Notes: generated by a model from the letters alone, not told the origin. A stretch of 43,444 nucleotides of DNA from an uncultured Bacteroidales bacterium (GCA_900319485.1 ONOQ01000038.1:1-43444), one strand, 5' to 3'. Counted from the stretch's first letter, positions 7,553-16,284 are shown. Numbers and translations are program-made.

Positions 7553-9036
7553 TGCACCAGATATCACACGCCCGTCTTACACTGGAAGACATCAAGGCAA
7601 TTATTGACAACGGAGAAAAACTCGTCCTCTCCAAGGAAGCGGTGGACGCAATCGTAAAGTGCCGGGAATACCTGGACCGGAAGATGGAAGACATCGGCCG
7701 GCCGGTTTACGGCATCACCACCGGATTCGGTTCCCTGTACAATGTGACCATCCCCAAGGAGGACCTCAGCCAACTGCAGCATAACCTGGTTATGTCCCAC
7801 GCCTGCGGCACCGGAGAGAAAGTGCGCCCGGAGATAGTGAAACTGATGCTCTTCCTCAAGGCCCAGTCACTGTCCTACGGTCATTCGGGAGCCCAACTTA
7901 TCACTGTCCAGAGGCTTGTGGATATGTTCAACGAGGACATCCTCCCGGTTGTGTACCAGCAGGGCTCACTTGGCGCCTCCGGAGACCTTGCTCCGCTTGC
8001 CCACCTGAGCCTTCCCCTCATCGGCCTTGGAGAAGTGCTTTACAAAGGACAGGTGCGCCAGGCCGCCGATGTATGGAATGAACTTGGCTGGGAGCCCATC
8101 ACCCTTCAGTCAAAGGAAGGCCTGGCGCTCCTAAACGGCACCCAGTTTATGAGCGCGCACGCCATCTGGAGTATTCTGAAGAGCATCCGCCTGTCAAAAT
8201 GGGCCGATATAATAGGCGCCATCTCCCTTGACGCCTACGACGGCCGCATTGAACCTTTCCTTCCGCTGACCCATCTTCTTCGCCCCCACACGGGCCAGAT
8301 CCTCACCGGAAAGAAGTTTATGGAACTCCTGGAAGGCAGCGAATTAATCCGCCGCACCAAGGTGCACGTCCAGGACCCTTACAGTTTCCGCTGCATCCCC
8401 CAGGTGCACGGCGCCGTTAAGGATAATATCCTGTATGTGAAGTCCGTGATTGAAAACGAGATCAACTCCGCCACGGACAACCCCAACATCTTCCCGGATG
8501 AGGATATGGTTATATCGGCCGGAAACTTCCACGGAGAACCCATTGCTATCCCAATGGACTCCCTGGCAATTGCGATGAGCGAACTTGCCAGCATCTCCGA
8601 GCGCCGCACCTTCCAACTCATTGACGGCGTCCGCGGCCTTCCCAAATACCTTGTGGCAGCGCCCGGCCTCAACAGCGGCTTTATGATTCCGCAGTACACC
8701 GCGGCTTCAATAGTGTCCCAGAACAAGGGCCTGTGCTGGCCGGCTTCCTGCGACTCTATTCCCTCCTCGCAGGGCCAGGAAGACCACGTGTCGATGGGTT
8801 CCAACGCCGCCACCAAACTTGTGAGAGTGGTGGACAACGTGGAAACCGTGCTGGGCATTGAACTGATGAACGCCGTCCAGGCCCTGGAGTTCCGCCGTCC
8901 GCTCCGCACCTCACCGCGCCTTGAGAAGATAATCGGGGACTACCGCAAGGTTGTGCCGTTCATCGACACGGACACCTATATGCATCCGCTCATAGTGAAA
9001 TCTGTGGAATTTTTAAGGAATGAGTCTTATCTATAA
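7552..9036 (+). CDS. hutH: Histidine ammonia-lyase, 494 aa
   Basis: This is the first step of histidine catabolism, elimination of ammonia to give trans-urocanate. The Ala142-Ser143-Gly144 triad in GSLGASGDLAPLAHLSL cyclises into the MIO electrophile. Other family blocks are YGITTGFGSLYN, the nearby QLQHNLVMSHACG, EGLALLNGTQ and SATDNPNIF. The length is normal. The start codon shares one base with the hutU stop (TAATG). The gene ends 17 bases inside hutI. Confidence 0.98.
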   Translation: MHQISHARLTLEDIKAIIDNGEKLVLSKEAVDAIVKCREYLDRKMEDIGRPVYGITTGFGSLYNVTIPKEDLSQLQHNLVMSHACGTGEKVRPEIVKLMLFLKAQSLSYGHSGAQLITVQRLVDMFNEDILPVVYQQGSLGASGDLAPLAHLSLPLIGLGEVLYKGQVRQAADVWNELGWEPITLQSKEGLALLNGTQFMSAHAIWSILKSIRLSKWADIIGAISLDAYDGRIEPFLPLTHLLRPHTGQILTGKKFMELLEGSELIRRTKVHVQDPYSFRCIPQVHGAVKDNILYVKSVIENEINSATDNPNIFPDEDMVISAGNFHGEPIAIPMDSLAIAMSELASISERRTFQLIDGVRGLPKYLVAAPGLNSGFMIPQYTAASIVSQNKGLCWPASCDSIPSSQGQEDHVSMGSNAATKLVRVVDNVETVLGIELMNAVQALEFRRPLRTSPRLEKIIGDYRKVVPFIDTDTYMHPLIVKSVEFLRNESYL

Positions 9037-10234
9037 CATAGGCATCCTTTCAGGAATCCAGCCTGAGGGCGTCCTTCGCGTGGAGGGCGCCGCCCAGGGC
9101 AAAACCGGTATCCTGGAGAACGCCTGGCTGAAGATTGAGGACGGCCGCATTGCCTGCTTTGGGCCGATGTCCACCTGCCCCGACAGTTCCGTCATGCCCG
9201 GCCCCGACCGGGCATCTCTTGACGCCTCCGGCGGTATGCTTATGCCGGGCTTTTGCGACAGCCACACCCACATTGTGTACGCCGGAAGCCGTGACTCCGA
9301 GTTCCTGGACAAGATAAACGGCCTCTCATATGAGGAGATTGCCGCCCGAGGCGGTGGAATCCTCAATTCGTCCGACCTACTTAACCGTACCCTGGAGGAT
9401 GACCTTTACCGCCAGTCAATGGTCCGCGTAAAGGAAATGATGGATAAAGGCACCGTGGCTATGGAAATAAAGAGCGGCTACGGCCTCAACCCGGATGCGG
9501 AGATGAAGATGCTGCGCGTCATCCGCCGGATAAGGGAAACTGTCCCTGCAGCGGTGAAATCCACCTTCCTGGGGGCACATGCAATCGGCCGCGGATACAG
9601 CCACAAGGCATACGTGCAGGCCGTTATTGATATGATTCCTGAGGCCGCAAAATGGGCCGATTTCATTGACGTTTTCTGCGACGAGGGCTTCTTTACGGTG
9701 GAAGACACTGACCGCATCCTCTCTGCCGCCAAGGGCCTTCTCACTCCCAAGATCCACGCCAACGAACTTGCCGTAAGCGGCGGCGTCCAGATTGGCGTGA
9801 AGCACGGAGCCCTTTCCGTAGACCATCTTGAGCGCACCACGGACGCTGAGATTGAGGCGCTCCGGGGATCGGCCACTATGCCCACTATGCTCCCGGGCTC
9901 GTCATTCTTCCTTGGACTTCCCTACGGCCGTGCCAAGGATTTCATCAAGGCGGGGCTCGGCGTAGCGCTGGCGTCGGACTACAACCCCGGCTCCTCCCCT
10001 TCCGGAGATATGCGCTTCGTCCTGGCCCAGGGCTGCATCAAGATGCGCCTCACGCCCGTCGAGGCCTTCAACGCCGTTACCCTCAACAGCGCCTACGCGA
10101 TGGGCCTGAGCGGGGACTACGGCTCCATCACCGTAGGCAAAAAAGCTGCGCTCATACTCACCGAGCCAGGCTGGGACCTTACAAAACTGGCATATCAGTA
10201 CCAAACACCGTATATCCGTAAAATTTTGGTGTAA
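9020..10234 (+). CDS. hutI: Imidazolonepropionase, 404 aa
   Basis: This is an amidohydrolase-fold metalloenzyme that opens the imidazolone ring to give N-formimino-L-glutamate, the substrate of the fused FTCD at the start of this operon. Metal-ligand motifs are visible: H82-x-H84 in FCDSHTHIVYAGSR, then GAHAIGRGY, KIHANEL and the late aspartate in ALASDYNPGSSP. The start overlaps the hutH 3' end by 17 bases. There is no hutG or hutF, as expected for the FTCD route. No terminator is visible between hutI and lysC. Confidence 0.97.
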   Translation: MSLIYNIGILSGIQPEGVLRVEGAAQGKTGILENAWLKIEDGRIACFGPMSTCPDSSVMPGPDRASLDASGGMLMPGFCDSHTHIVYAGSRDSEFLDKINGLSYEEIAARGGGILNSSDLLNRTLEDDLYRQSMVRVKEMMDKGTVAMEIKSGYGLNPDAEMKMLRVIRRIRETVPAAVKSTFLGAHAIGRGYSHKAYVQAVIDMIPEAAKWADFIDVFCDEGFFTVEDTDRILSAAKGLLTPKIHANELAVSGGVQIGVKHGALSVDHLERTTDAEIEALRGSATMPTMLPGSSFFLGLPYGRAKDFIKAGLGVALASDYNPGSSPSGDMRFVLAQGCIKMRLTPVEAFNAVTLNSAYAMGLSGDYGSITVGKKAALILTEPGWDLTKLAYQYQTPYIRKILV

Positions 10235-10251
10235 ATAATCCACATTATTAT

Positions 10252-10259
10252 TATCTTTG
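10252..10259 (+). promoter_or_regulatory. -7 box upstream of aspartate kinase
   Basis: TATCTTTG matches TAnnTTTG and lies 22 bases before the ATG. A TTTG at 10225-10228 is 23 bases upstream of the box, longer than the usual 19, so the -33 assignment is uncertain. Confidence 0.55.
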
Positions 10260-10281
10260 AGGGTTATAACAACCTTATAAG

Positions 10282-11517
10282 ATGATAGTTATGAAATTTG
10301 GCGGAACCTCGGTAGGGTCCGCAGCAAGGATTAAATCCGTCGCCGGAATCATCACGGAAGCCGGATGCAATCTGGTTGTTCTGTCGGCTATGTCCGGCAC
10401 AACCAACACCCTGGAAGAAATTGTCGCTTACCTGTACAACAGGAATGCCGACGGAGCGAAGGAAACCATCGCCCGGCTGGAGAGCAAATACCTGAAGACA
10501 ATCCAGGAACTCTTTTCAACTGAACAAGCCCGGAAACAATGCGAGGAGTATATCCGTAGCGTATTTGCGGGAATATCGGCCCTCACCCGCGAGTTGTTCG
10601 GGCAGGTGCAGGAAAAACTTGTACTTGCCCAGGGAGAGTTGCTCTCCACAAAGATGATGGAGTTGTACCTGAAAGAGCAGGGAGTTGACGTGCGGCTCAT
10701 CCCCGCCCTTGATTTTATGAGGTTGGACGCCCAGGGAGAACCGGACCAGGACTACATTCGGGAGAAGATAAAACCGCTGCTGGCCGCAAGTGCCCAATTA
10801 TATCTCACACAGGGTTACATCTGCCGTAATGCTCACGATGAAGTGGACAATCTTCTCAGGGGCGGCAGCGACTACACCGCCTCCCTGGTGGGAGCCAAGG
10901 ATACCGTCGCCGTAAGGCATCTGCACTTTGACGAGGCTGCTGAACTTGCTTATTTCGGCGCCAAGATCCTGCACCCCACCTGCATCCAACCTGCCAAATA
11001 CGCCAATATCCCCGTACGCTTGCTGAACACGATGGAACCATCGGCCCCGGGGACGCTCATAGACAACCGCCCGGATTACGGCACCATCAAGGCTGTAGCG
11101 GCCAAAGACAATATTGCAGTCATCAAAATAAAAAGTTCCAGGATGCTTCTGGCACACGGCTTCCTGCGTAAGGTTTTTGAAATCTTTGAAAGTTTCCGCA
11201 CATCCATCGACATGATCTGCACCTCGGAGGTGGGCGTATCCATGTCCATAGACAACACGCGTTTCCTCAATGAGATTGTGCACCATCTAAAGAAATATGG
11301 CACCGTAAGCGTAGACCTGGATATGTGCCTGGTGTGTGTAGTGGGAGATATGGACTGGGAAAATGTAGGCCTTGAGTCCCGCGTACTGGAAGCGATGAAG
11401 GACATTCCCGTCCGTATGGTGGGATATGGCGGAAGCACCTACAACATCTCAATGATAGTCAAGGAAGAAGATAAGGAAAGAGCCCTACAGTCGCTCAGCA
11501 AACAACTTTTCGCCTGA
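10282..11517 (+). CDS. lysC: Aspartate kinase, 411 aa
   Basis: This enzyme phosphorylates aspartate in the first step of the lysine, threonine, methionine and DAP pathway. The kinase N-terminus reads IVMKFGGTSVGSAARI and the nucleotide-site block is LLRGGSDYTASLVGA. The C-terminal 130 residues form two ACT-type regulatory domains (from about IAVIKIKSSRML onward). It is monofunctional, with no homoserine dehydrogenase domain. The stop shares a base with the lysA start (TGATG). Pairing with lysA suggests a dedicated DAP/lysine isozyme, probably lysine-inhibited, though that is inferred. Confidence 0.94.
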   Translation: MIVMKFGGTSVGSAARIKSVAGIITEAGCNLVVLSAMSGTTNTLEEIVAYLYNRNADGAKETIARLESKYLKTIQELFSTEQARKQCEEYIRSVFAGISALTRELFGQVQEKLVLAQGELLSTKMMELYLKEQGVDVRLIPALDFMRLDAQGEPDQDYIREKIKPLLAASAQLYLTQGYICRNAHDEVDNLLRGGSDYTASLVGAKDTVAVRHLHFDEAAELAYFGAKILHPTCIQPAKYANIPVRLLNTMEPSAPGTLIDNRPDYGTIKAVAAKDNIAVIKIKSSRMLLAHGFLRKVFEIFESFRTSIDMICTSEVGVSMSIDNTRFLNEIVHHLKKYGTVSVDLDMCLVCVVGDMDWENVGLESRVLEAMKDIPVRMVGYGGSTYNISMIVKEEDKERALQSLSKQLFA

Positions 11518-12665
11518 TGCTCAAAGCACATTACCCACTGGAGAGGTTCTCATCCATCCGGACGCCATTCTACTATTACGACATGGCCCTTCTCCGGGAA
11601 ACCCTGGAGGCGATACGTGCCCAGGTGGCAAATCGGCCCGCCTGGAAGGTCCACTATGCCGTCAAGGCCAACCATAATCCCGTCATTTTAAAGCAGATTG
11701 CAAGCGCCGGCCTTGGCGCCGACTGCGTGAGCGGAGGAGAGATTCAAGCTGCACTCGATGCCGGCTTTGCCCCTGAGAGCATAGTCTTTGCCGGGGTAGG
11801 GAAGGCCGATTGGGAGATTATCCTTGGCCTGAAGGCCGGTATAGGCCGATTCAATATCGAATCCACCGCCGAAATGCGCGTAATAGCCCAGATTGCGGCG
11901 GAGCGTGGAGTGGTTGCGCCCGTTAGCATCCGGGTAAACCCGGACATAGGCGCACATACACTGGCCGGAATTACCACCGGCCTGGCCGAGAACAAGTTCG
12001 GCATCTTTCACGGGCAGGTGGAAGAGGTAATCCGGGAAATCCTTTCACTTCCATCCCTGAGCTACTGCGGCCTTCATTTCCACATTGGCTCGCAAATCCT
12101 TGAGATGGAGGATTTTGCAGCACTCTGCAACAGGATAAACAGTATCTGCGAACAACTGGAAAATCGCCGCCTGCCGGTGGGTGATATCAATGTGGGCGGC
12201 GGCCTGGGCATAGAGTATGGCCACCCCAACCATCTCCCAATTGCCAATTTCCAGGCTTACTTCAATACCTTCAGCGAACTGCTTCCTCCCAGGTATCCCC
12301 TTCATTTTGAATTGGGACGAAGCATTGTCGCCTCCTGCGGTTCGCTCATAGCGAGGGTTCTGTACGTCAAGGAAGGCCTGGCAAAAAAGTTTGCCGTGCT
12401 TGATGCCGGAATGAACGACCTTCTGCGTCCCGCCCTTTACCACAGCATCCACCGGATAGAGAACCTCTCAAGCGATGGCAAGGAGACTATCTACGACGTA
12501 GTGGGGCCCGTTTGTGAGAGTTCAGACGTCTTCGGAAAAGGTATAGTCCTGAACGAATGCCATCGCGGTGACTTGATAGCAATCCGGTCGGCAGGCGCCT
12601 ATGGCGAGTCTATGGCCTCACAGTACAACTGCCGCCCTCTGGCCCGGTCCGTTTTCAGCGAATAA
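11517..12665 (+). CDS. lysA: Diaminopimelate decarboxylase, 382 aa
   Basis: This PLP enzyme with an alanine-racemase-like barrel decarboxylates meso-DAP to L-lysine. The Schiff-base lysine is K50 in HYAVKANHNP. Also visible are the phosphate-binding GGGLGIEYG, HFHIGSQI, the substrate-loop CESSDVFGKG and the C-terminal AGAYGESMASQYN. At 382 residues it is slightly shorter than typical LysA, in line with other Bacteroidales versions. It is translationally coupled to lysC by a one-base overlap. Confidence 0.95.
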   Translation: MLKAHYPLERFSSIRTPFYYYDMALLRETLEAIRAQVANRPAWKVHYAVKANHNPVILKQIASAGLGADCVSGGEIQAALDAGFAPESIVFAGVGKADWEIILGLKAGIGRFNIESTAEMRVIAQIAAERGVVAPVSIRVNPDIGAHTLAGITTGLAENKFGIFHGQVEEVIREILSLPSLSYCGLHFHIGSQILEMEDFAALCNRINSICEQLENRRLPVGDINVGGGLGIEYGHPNHLPIANFQAYFNTFSELLPPRYPLHFELGRSIVASCGSLIARVLYVKEGLAKKFAVLDAGMNDLLRPALYHSIHRIENLSSDGKETIYDVVGPVCESSDVFGKGIVLNECHRGDLIAIRSAGAYGESMASQYNCRPLARSVFSE

Positions 12666-12726
12666 CTGTAAATGGCGGATGGAGTTGATATGCGCGAACA
12701 TCACCCTAAAATAATGAAGAAAAATA

Positions 12727-12757
12727 TTTGCTATTTTATAAAAAAGTAGTACCTTTG
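12727..12757 (+). promoter_or_regulatory. Exact Bacteroidetes promoter of tRNA-Pro(AGG)
   Basis: TTTG (12727-12730), 19 bases, TACCTTTG (12750-12757), placed 14 bases before the tRNA. It is a perfect match to the primary-sigma consensus. Confidence 0.9.
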
Positions 12758-12771
12758 CAATCCCAAATCCT

Positions 12772-12844
12772 CTGGATGTAGCGCAGTTGGTAGCGCACCT
12801 GGTTAGGGACCAGGAGGTCGCTGGTTCAAGTCCAGTCATCCAGA
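12772..12844 (+). tRNA. tRNA-Pro with anticodon AGG
   Basis: The cloverleaf has acceptor CTGGATG/CATCCAG, D-arm GCGC..GCGC, anticodon stem CCTGG/CCAGG (perfect) with loop TTAGGGA, T-arm GCTGG..CCAGT and discriminator A73. The C1:G72 pair, A73 and G37 are the usual proline features. The anticodon reads AGG (codon CCU), with adenosine at position 34. This is uncommon in bacteria outside tRNA-Arg(ACG) and would need TadA-type conversion to inosine for wider reading. CCA is not encoded. Confidence 0.88.
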
Positions 12845-12847
12845 CAC

Positions 12848-12879
12848 AAAAATAGAGACGCAGTCGCGTCTCTATTTTT
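12848..12879 (+). terminator. Terminator after tRNA-Pro(AGG)
   Basis: The stem TAGAGACGC pairs with GCGTCTCTA around AGTC, flanked by five A and five T. It is strong and symmetrical, so it may act in both directions. Confidence 0.9.
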
Positions 12880-13066
12880 GTATCCGGATGACCAATATTT
12901 CATAATTATTGAAGGGGCTACGCCCCCTCAAACACCCCCATGTCGGCCTTCGGCCTCCGCAGCAATTATCACCGTAAAACTAGCAGAGATTTAGTTACCA
13001 TCTCCCCTCGGGGGAGGGCTTAGTCGGCCTTCGGCCTCCGATTTTTTTATTATCTTTGCAGTAATT
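12880..13066. repeat. Repeat-rich intergenic region before rluA
   Basis: This region holds two identical 18-base copies of GTCGGCCTTCGGCCTCCG at 12942-12959 and 13023-13040, each itself a GGCC-TTC-GGCC hairpin. It also holds a GGGGC-TAC-GCCCC hairpin near 12913-12927 and a CTCCCC-TC-GGGGAG hairpin near 13002-13016. No ORF is supported. It resembles the dispersed intergenic mini-repeats seen in Bacteroidales genomes. A -7 box, TATCTTTG (13051-13058), lies eight bases before the rluA ATG. Confidence 0.7.
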
Positions 13067-13768
13067 ATGAGCATATACAGGGAAATATCGGCCAAAGAGT
13101 ACGGGGACATAGAGGGAAGGATCCTTTATGAGGACAATCATCTTCTGATTTTCAACAAGCGCAGCGGGGAGATTGTGCAGGGAGACAAGACCGGGGACGA
13201 GCCTCTTTCTGAAACCCTCAAGGCTTTTATTGCCCAGAGGGACGGGAAACCGGGGCAGGTGTTTATGGGCGTTCCGCACAGGCTGGACAGGCCAGTGAGC
13301 GGAGTGTGTGTCTTCGCAAAAACCTCCAAGGCCCTGGAACGCCTGAACGATATGCTCCGAAAAGGAGAGATTCACAAGACCTACTGGGCGCTGACGGCAG
13401 AAAGGCCGCCGAAAGAGACGGACATCCTCACGGATTTCCTTACCCGCAATGAGTCCCAGAACAAGTCCTACGTCAGTAAAAACGGCAAGGAGGCGCGCCT
13501 CAAGTACACTCTCATCCAAAAGACAGACCGCTATTTCCTTCTGGAGATTGAACTCTACACGGGGCGTCACCACCAGATCCGCTGCCAACTCTCCCATATG
13601 GGCTGCCCCATCAAAGGAGACCTCAAATACGGGGCAAAACGCTCCAACCCCGACGGCGGGATAAGCCTTCTGGCCCGCCATATACAGTTCATCCACCCCG
13701 TCAAAAAGACGCAGGTGGATGTAACGGCTCCCGTTCCGGAATCCTGGAAAGGGATTGAAGAGGGGTAG
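13067..13768 (+). CDS. RluA-family RNA pseudouridine synthase, 233 aa
   Basis: This enzyme isomerises uridine to pseudouridine in rRNA or tRNA. The catalytic motif is PHRLDRPVSG with the aspartate at D74, followed by the family block YTGRHHQIRCQLSHMGCPI and IKGDLKYGA. There is no N-terminal S4 domain, so it belongs with the short RluA/TruC-like group. The exact target base cannot be told from sequence. The -7 box TATCTTTG ends eight bases before the ATG, so the mRNA is probably leaderless. It converges with the AraC gene on the other strand. Confidence 0.93.
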   Translation: MSIYREISAKEYGDIEGRILYEDNHLLIFNKRSGEIVQGDKTGDEPLSETLKAFIAQRDGKPGQVFMGVPHRLDRPVSGVCVFAKTSKALERLNDMLRKGEIHKTYWALTAERPPKETDILTDFLTRNESQNKSYVSKNGKEARLKYTLIQKTDRYFLLEIELYTGRHHQIRCQLSHMGCPIKGDLKYGAKRSNPDGGISLLARHIQFIHPVKKTQVDVTAPVPESWKGIEEG

Positions 13769-13787
13769 GCGGCCCGGCGGCCGGTTT

Positions 13788-14318
13788 TCATTTCAGTTTA
13801 TCCCGGTATTTCTTGCGTATCCTGGCGCACCAGATGCTTGGCGCTTCGCCCATCACGCTTCTGAAACTGTTCAGAAACGATGACTCGCTTCTGAATCCGG
13901 ATAGTTCGGCAAGGTCAATGATCCTTAGGCTCATATTGGCCCTGAACAGTTCCATCGCGTACATCACACGGTAATAGTTGACGTACGACCTGAAATTTTT
14001 ACCGGAAAACCGGTTGATGGTTTTACTCAGATAAGACCTGTTGGTGTACAGGGAATTGGCCAGGTCCTGGAGTTGGTAGTCAATCACCAGGAAAGGCCTC
14101 CTTTCAACCATAAACCTGCAACACCTGTCATAGAGGAATTGATCGGTCACCGTAAAGTCCTGGTCAGTGTTTGACGGGAACATGTTGTCCGCGTCGGGCC
14201 TGATGATATCCAGGGCCCGTATCTCGGCCTCCTTTCTGTACAGCCTTACAATCAGGTATATGGTCACGGCTATGACCAGTACAGAAAATGAAGCCAGAAC
14301 AATTACAAGATAGTTCAT
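13788..14318 (-). CDS. Membrane-anchored AraC-family helix-turn-helix protein, 176 aa
   Basis: The N-terminus has one transmembrane helix (residues 3-24, LVIVLASFSVLVIAVTIYLI) followed by RLYRKEAEIRA, which should face the cytoplasm. A short linker leads to an AraC-type double HTH from about residue 83 (QDLANSLYTNRSYLSKTINR ... LAELSGFRSESSFLNSFRSV). It looks like the C-terminal part of the Bacteroidota TPR-TM-AraC regulators without the sensor. It lies 62 bases after a YitT gene on the same strand with no visible promoter between them, so it may be the end of that operon. The signal and targets are unknown. Confidence 0.85.
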   Translation of the reverse strand: MNYLVIVLASFSVLVIAVTIYLIVRLYRKEAEIRALDIIRPDADNMFPSNTDQDFTVTDQFLYDRCCRFMVERRPFLVIDYQLQDLANSLYTNRSYLSKTINRFSGKNFRSYVNYYRVMYAMELFRANMSLRIIDLAELSGFRSESSFLNSFRSVMGEAPSIWCARIRKKYRDKLK

Positions 14319-14380
14319 TGGCGTTCACTCTGGACAGGCCGGCCGCCGGGAGGAAACCCCTTTTCTATGTCAATGAGCGT

Positions 14381-15358
14381 CTATTTCTTAATTGTATCGA
14401 ATCCCTTTCCATACACGCCGTTGACGGAACTGACGGAAAGGAATGCGTGAGAGTCTATCTGCCTGATATACCTCAGCAGGAGGTTGAGGTCAGTCTTCCT
14501 TGTGAGGACCATAAGCACCTTTGTGTCCTGCTTTGTGTACCAGCCCTTGCCGTCAAGGACCGTCACACCCCTGTGGAGATCCTGGGTGATTGCATCGGCA
14601 ATCTGGTCATATTTCTTGGACAGGATGAACAGTTGAACGCTCTGCTGGGAACCTGAAATGTACATATCCAGCACGTAACTGTTCACGGTCACAAGGATGA
14701 GACCGTAAAGAACCGTGGTTATCTTCTCCGCAAACGGCATCTTGAACATAACGGGGTTTCCCTCCGCGTCAAGCACCGCAAAGCCCGTCACGGGATCCAA
14801 CTGGGTCACGAATGAAGGAACCAGAAGGGATGAGCCGATGATAATGAAGTCCAGGAAGAGGATAACCTTTCCGGGCGACACGTTGTGGTACTTGGTCCAG
14901 ATGAGGGCGATGATGTCCGTGCCGCCGGTTGAACCGCCGTTTGATATGCTCATTCCTATGCCGATACCGGCCAGGAGGCCGCCCATAAGCACGCTGAGGA
15001 GTTTGCCGTTATCGATGGCCAGAGTCTTGATGATGGTGGCGGGGATAAAGCCCGGCAGGAACCTCAGGGCAATGGAAGCCAGGATGATGGCGTAGATGGT
15101 CTTTGCGCCGAAACCCATTCCAAGCACCAGCATAGCCGCTATTATGAGCACGGCATTGAGGATGAAATAGGTGTAACCCATCTGGATGGCGCCGTGCGTG
15201 GCGTACTGGATCATTGAACTTATACCGGAAACGCCCCCGCCGATGAGGTTGTTGGGAATAAGGAACAGTGACCACGCAGTGGTGTAGATAAGGATTCCCA
15301 GAGTGACCATAAGCCACTCCTTTACCTGGGTGAAGACGGATTTTTTGAGAATGGGCAT
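14381..15358 (-). CDS. YitT family membrane protein with DUF2179 domain (copy 1), 325 aa
   Basis: This is a multi-pass inner membrane protein of the YitT/DUF161 family with about five to six helices (GILIYTTAWSLFLIPNNLIGGG, then GYTYFILNAVLIIAAMLVLGM, then VLMGGLLAGIGIGMSISNGG with GSTGGTDIIALI). It ends in a cytoplasmic DUF2179 ferredoxin-like domain (roughly LHRGVTVLDGKGWYTKQDTK and following). The family is proposed to be transporters, with substrate unknown. It follows a paralogue by four bases and shares the same block order and the GSTGGTDI motif, so the pair is a tandem duplication that may act as a heteromer. Confidence 0.92.
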   Translation of the reverse strand: MPILKKSVFTQVKEWLMVTLGILIYTTAWSLFLIPNNLIGGGVSGISSMIQYATHGAIQMGYTYFILNAVLIIAAMLVLGMGFGAKTIYAIILASIALRFLPGFIPATIIKTLAIDNGKLLSVLMGGLLAGIGIGMSISNGGSTGGTDIIALIWTKYHNVSPGKVILFLDFIIIGSSLLVPSFVTQLDPVTGFAVLDAEGNPVMFKMPFAEKITTVLYGLILVTVNSYVLDMYISGSQQSVQLFILSKKYDQIADAITQDLHRGVTVLDGKGWYTKQDTKVLMVLTRKTDLNLLLRYIRQIDSHAFLSVSSVNGVYGKGFDTIKK

Positions 15359-15362
15359 AACG

Positions 15363-16280
15363 CTATTTTTTCTTCTTCTTTACGATACCTGTTTTCATCT
15401 GGTCAAAGCCCTCTCCGTAAACGTTGTTGGCGGGAACGACGGTCACGAACGCCTTGGAATCAATCTCCTTGACGGCCTTCACCAAAATAGGAAGTTCCGT
15501 ACGGCGGAGCATAACCATAAGCACCCGGCGGTCTTCCTGCGTGTACCAGCCAATGGCCTTCAGGGCCGTCACTCCCCTTTCCATATCCTGATTGATATAG
15601 TTTCCTATCTTTTCAAATTCATTGGAGAAGATGATGACCTGCACAGTGGACTCCTTACCCAGCATAATGAGATCCAGCACATATGCGCACACGCCCATAG
15701 TGATGTAGCCGTAGACAACGTCCGTGAAGCAGTGGCCGGGGACGAAGATAAGGAGGGTGATGACCACGAAATCGGCAAAAAGATAAAAACGGCCGATGGT
15801 GATGGGCCAGAACTTGTTCACGATTAGCGCAAGGATGTCCGTGCCGCCGGTTGAGCCGCCCCTCAGGATGATAAGGGCAAGGCCGATGGCTTCAAGGAGA
15901 CCGCCGATGATTGGCACCAGGATGCCGTCTCCAACATACAGCGGCTGGCCTTCCACGGACCAGAGGAACTGCATACTCTCATCTCCCAGCAGGCGGAAAA
16001 GCGCCGTGGAAAGGAGTATGGCGTAAATGGTCCTTATGCCGAAACTCTGCCCCAGGATAATCCAGGCCAGGATAAGCAGGAGCACGTTTATCCCAAAGTA
16101 CCAGATGTCCACGGATATGCCCGTGACCATTGACAGCAGGGCCGATGCGCCGGTGAGACCGCCGTCTATCATATTGTTGGGAAGAAGGAAACTCTGCCAG
16201 GCCATCACAAAGAGCACCACGCCTATTGTAATGACTATGTAGTCGAATATCCCGATAAGTATCTTTTTCTTCCTGTCCAT
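15363..16280 (-). CDS. YitT family membrane protein with DUF2179 domain (copy 2), 305 aa
   Basis: This is a paralogue of the next gene downstream: the same helices (VLFVMAWQSFLLPNNMIDGG, WYFGINVLLLILAWIILG), the same RGGSTGGTDILAL loop and a C-terminal DUF2179 domain (ERGVTALKAIGWYTQEDRR). I chose the start at 16280 (MDRKKKILIG), four bases after leuS. An in-frame start at 16301 would overlap leuS and add seven residues. It is co-transcribed with leuS and copy 1. Function beyond the family assignment is unknown. Confidence 0.9.
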   Translation of the reverse strand: MDRKKKILIGIFDYIVITIGVVLFVMAWQSFLLPNNMIDGGLTGASALLSMVTGISVDIWYFGINVLLLILAWIILGQSFGIRTIYAILLSTALFRLLGDESMQFLWSVEGQPLYVGDGILVPIIGGLLEAIGLALIILRGGSTGGTDILALIVNKFWPITIGRFYLFADFVVITLLIFVPGHCFTDVVYGYITMGVCAYVLDLIMLGKESTVQVIIFSNEFEKIGNYINQDMERGVTALKAIGWYTQEDRRVLMVMLRRTELPILVKAVKEIDSKAFVTVVPANNVYGEGFDQMKTGIVKKKKK

Positions 16281-16284
16281 CCCG

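Noticed and set aside
12618-12839. Minus-strand ORF beginning MTGLEPATSWSLTRC
   Set aside because: It is the antisense of tRNA-Pro(AGG) plus spacer. This peptide is a well-known false annotation from tRNA genes.
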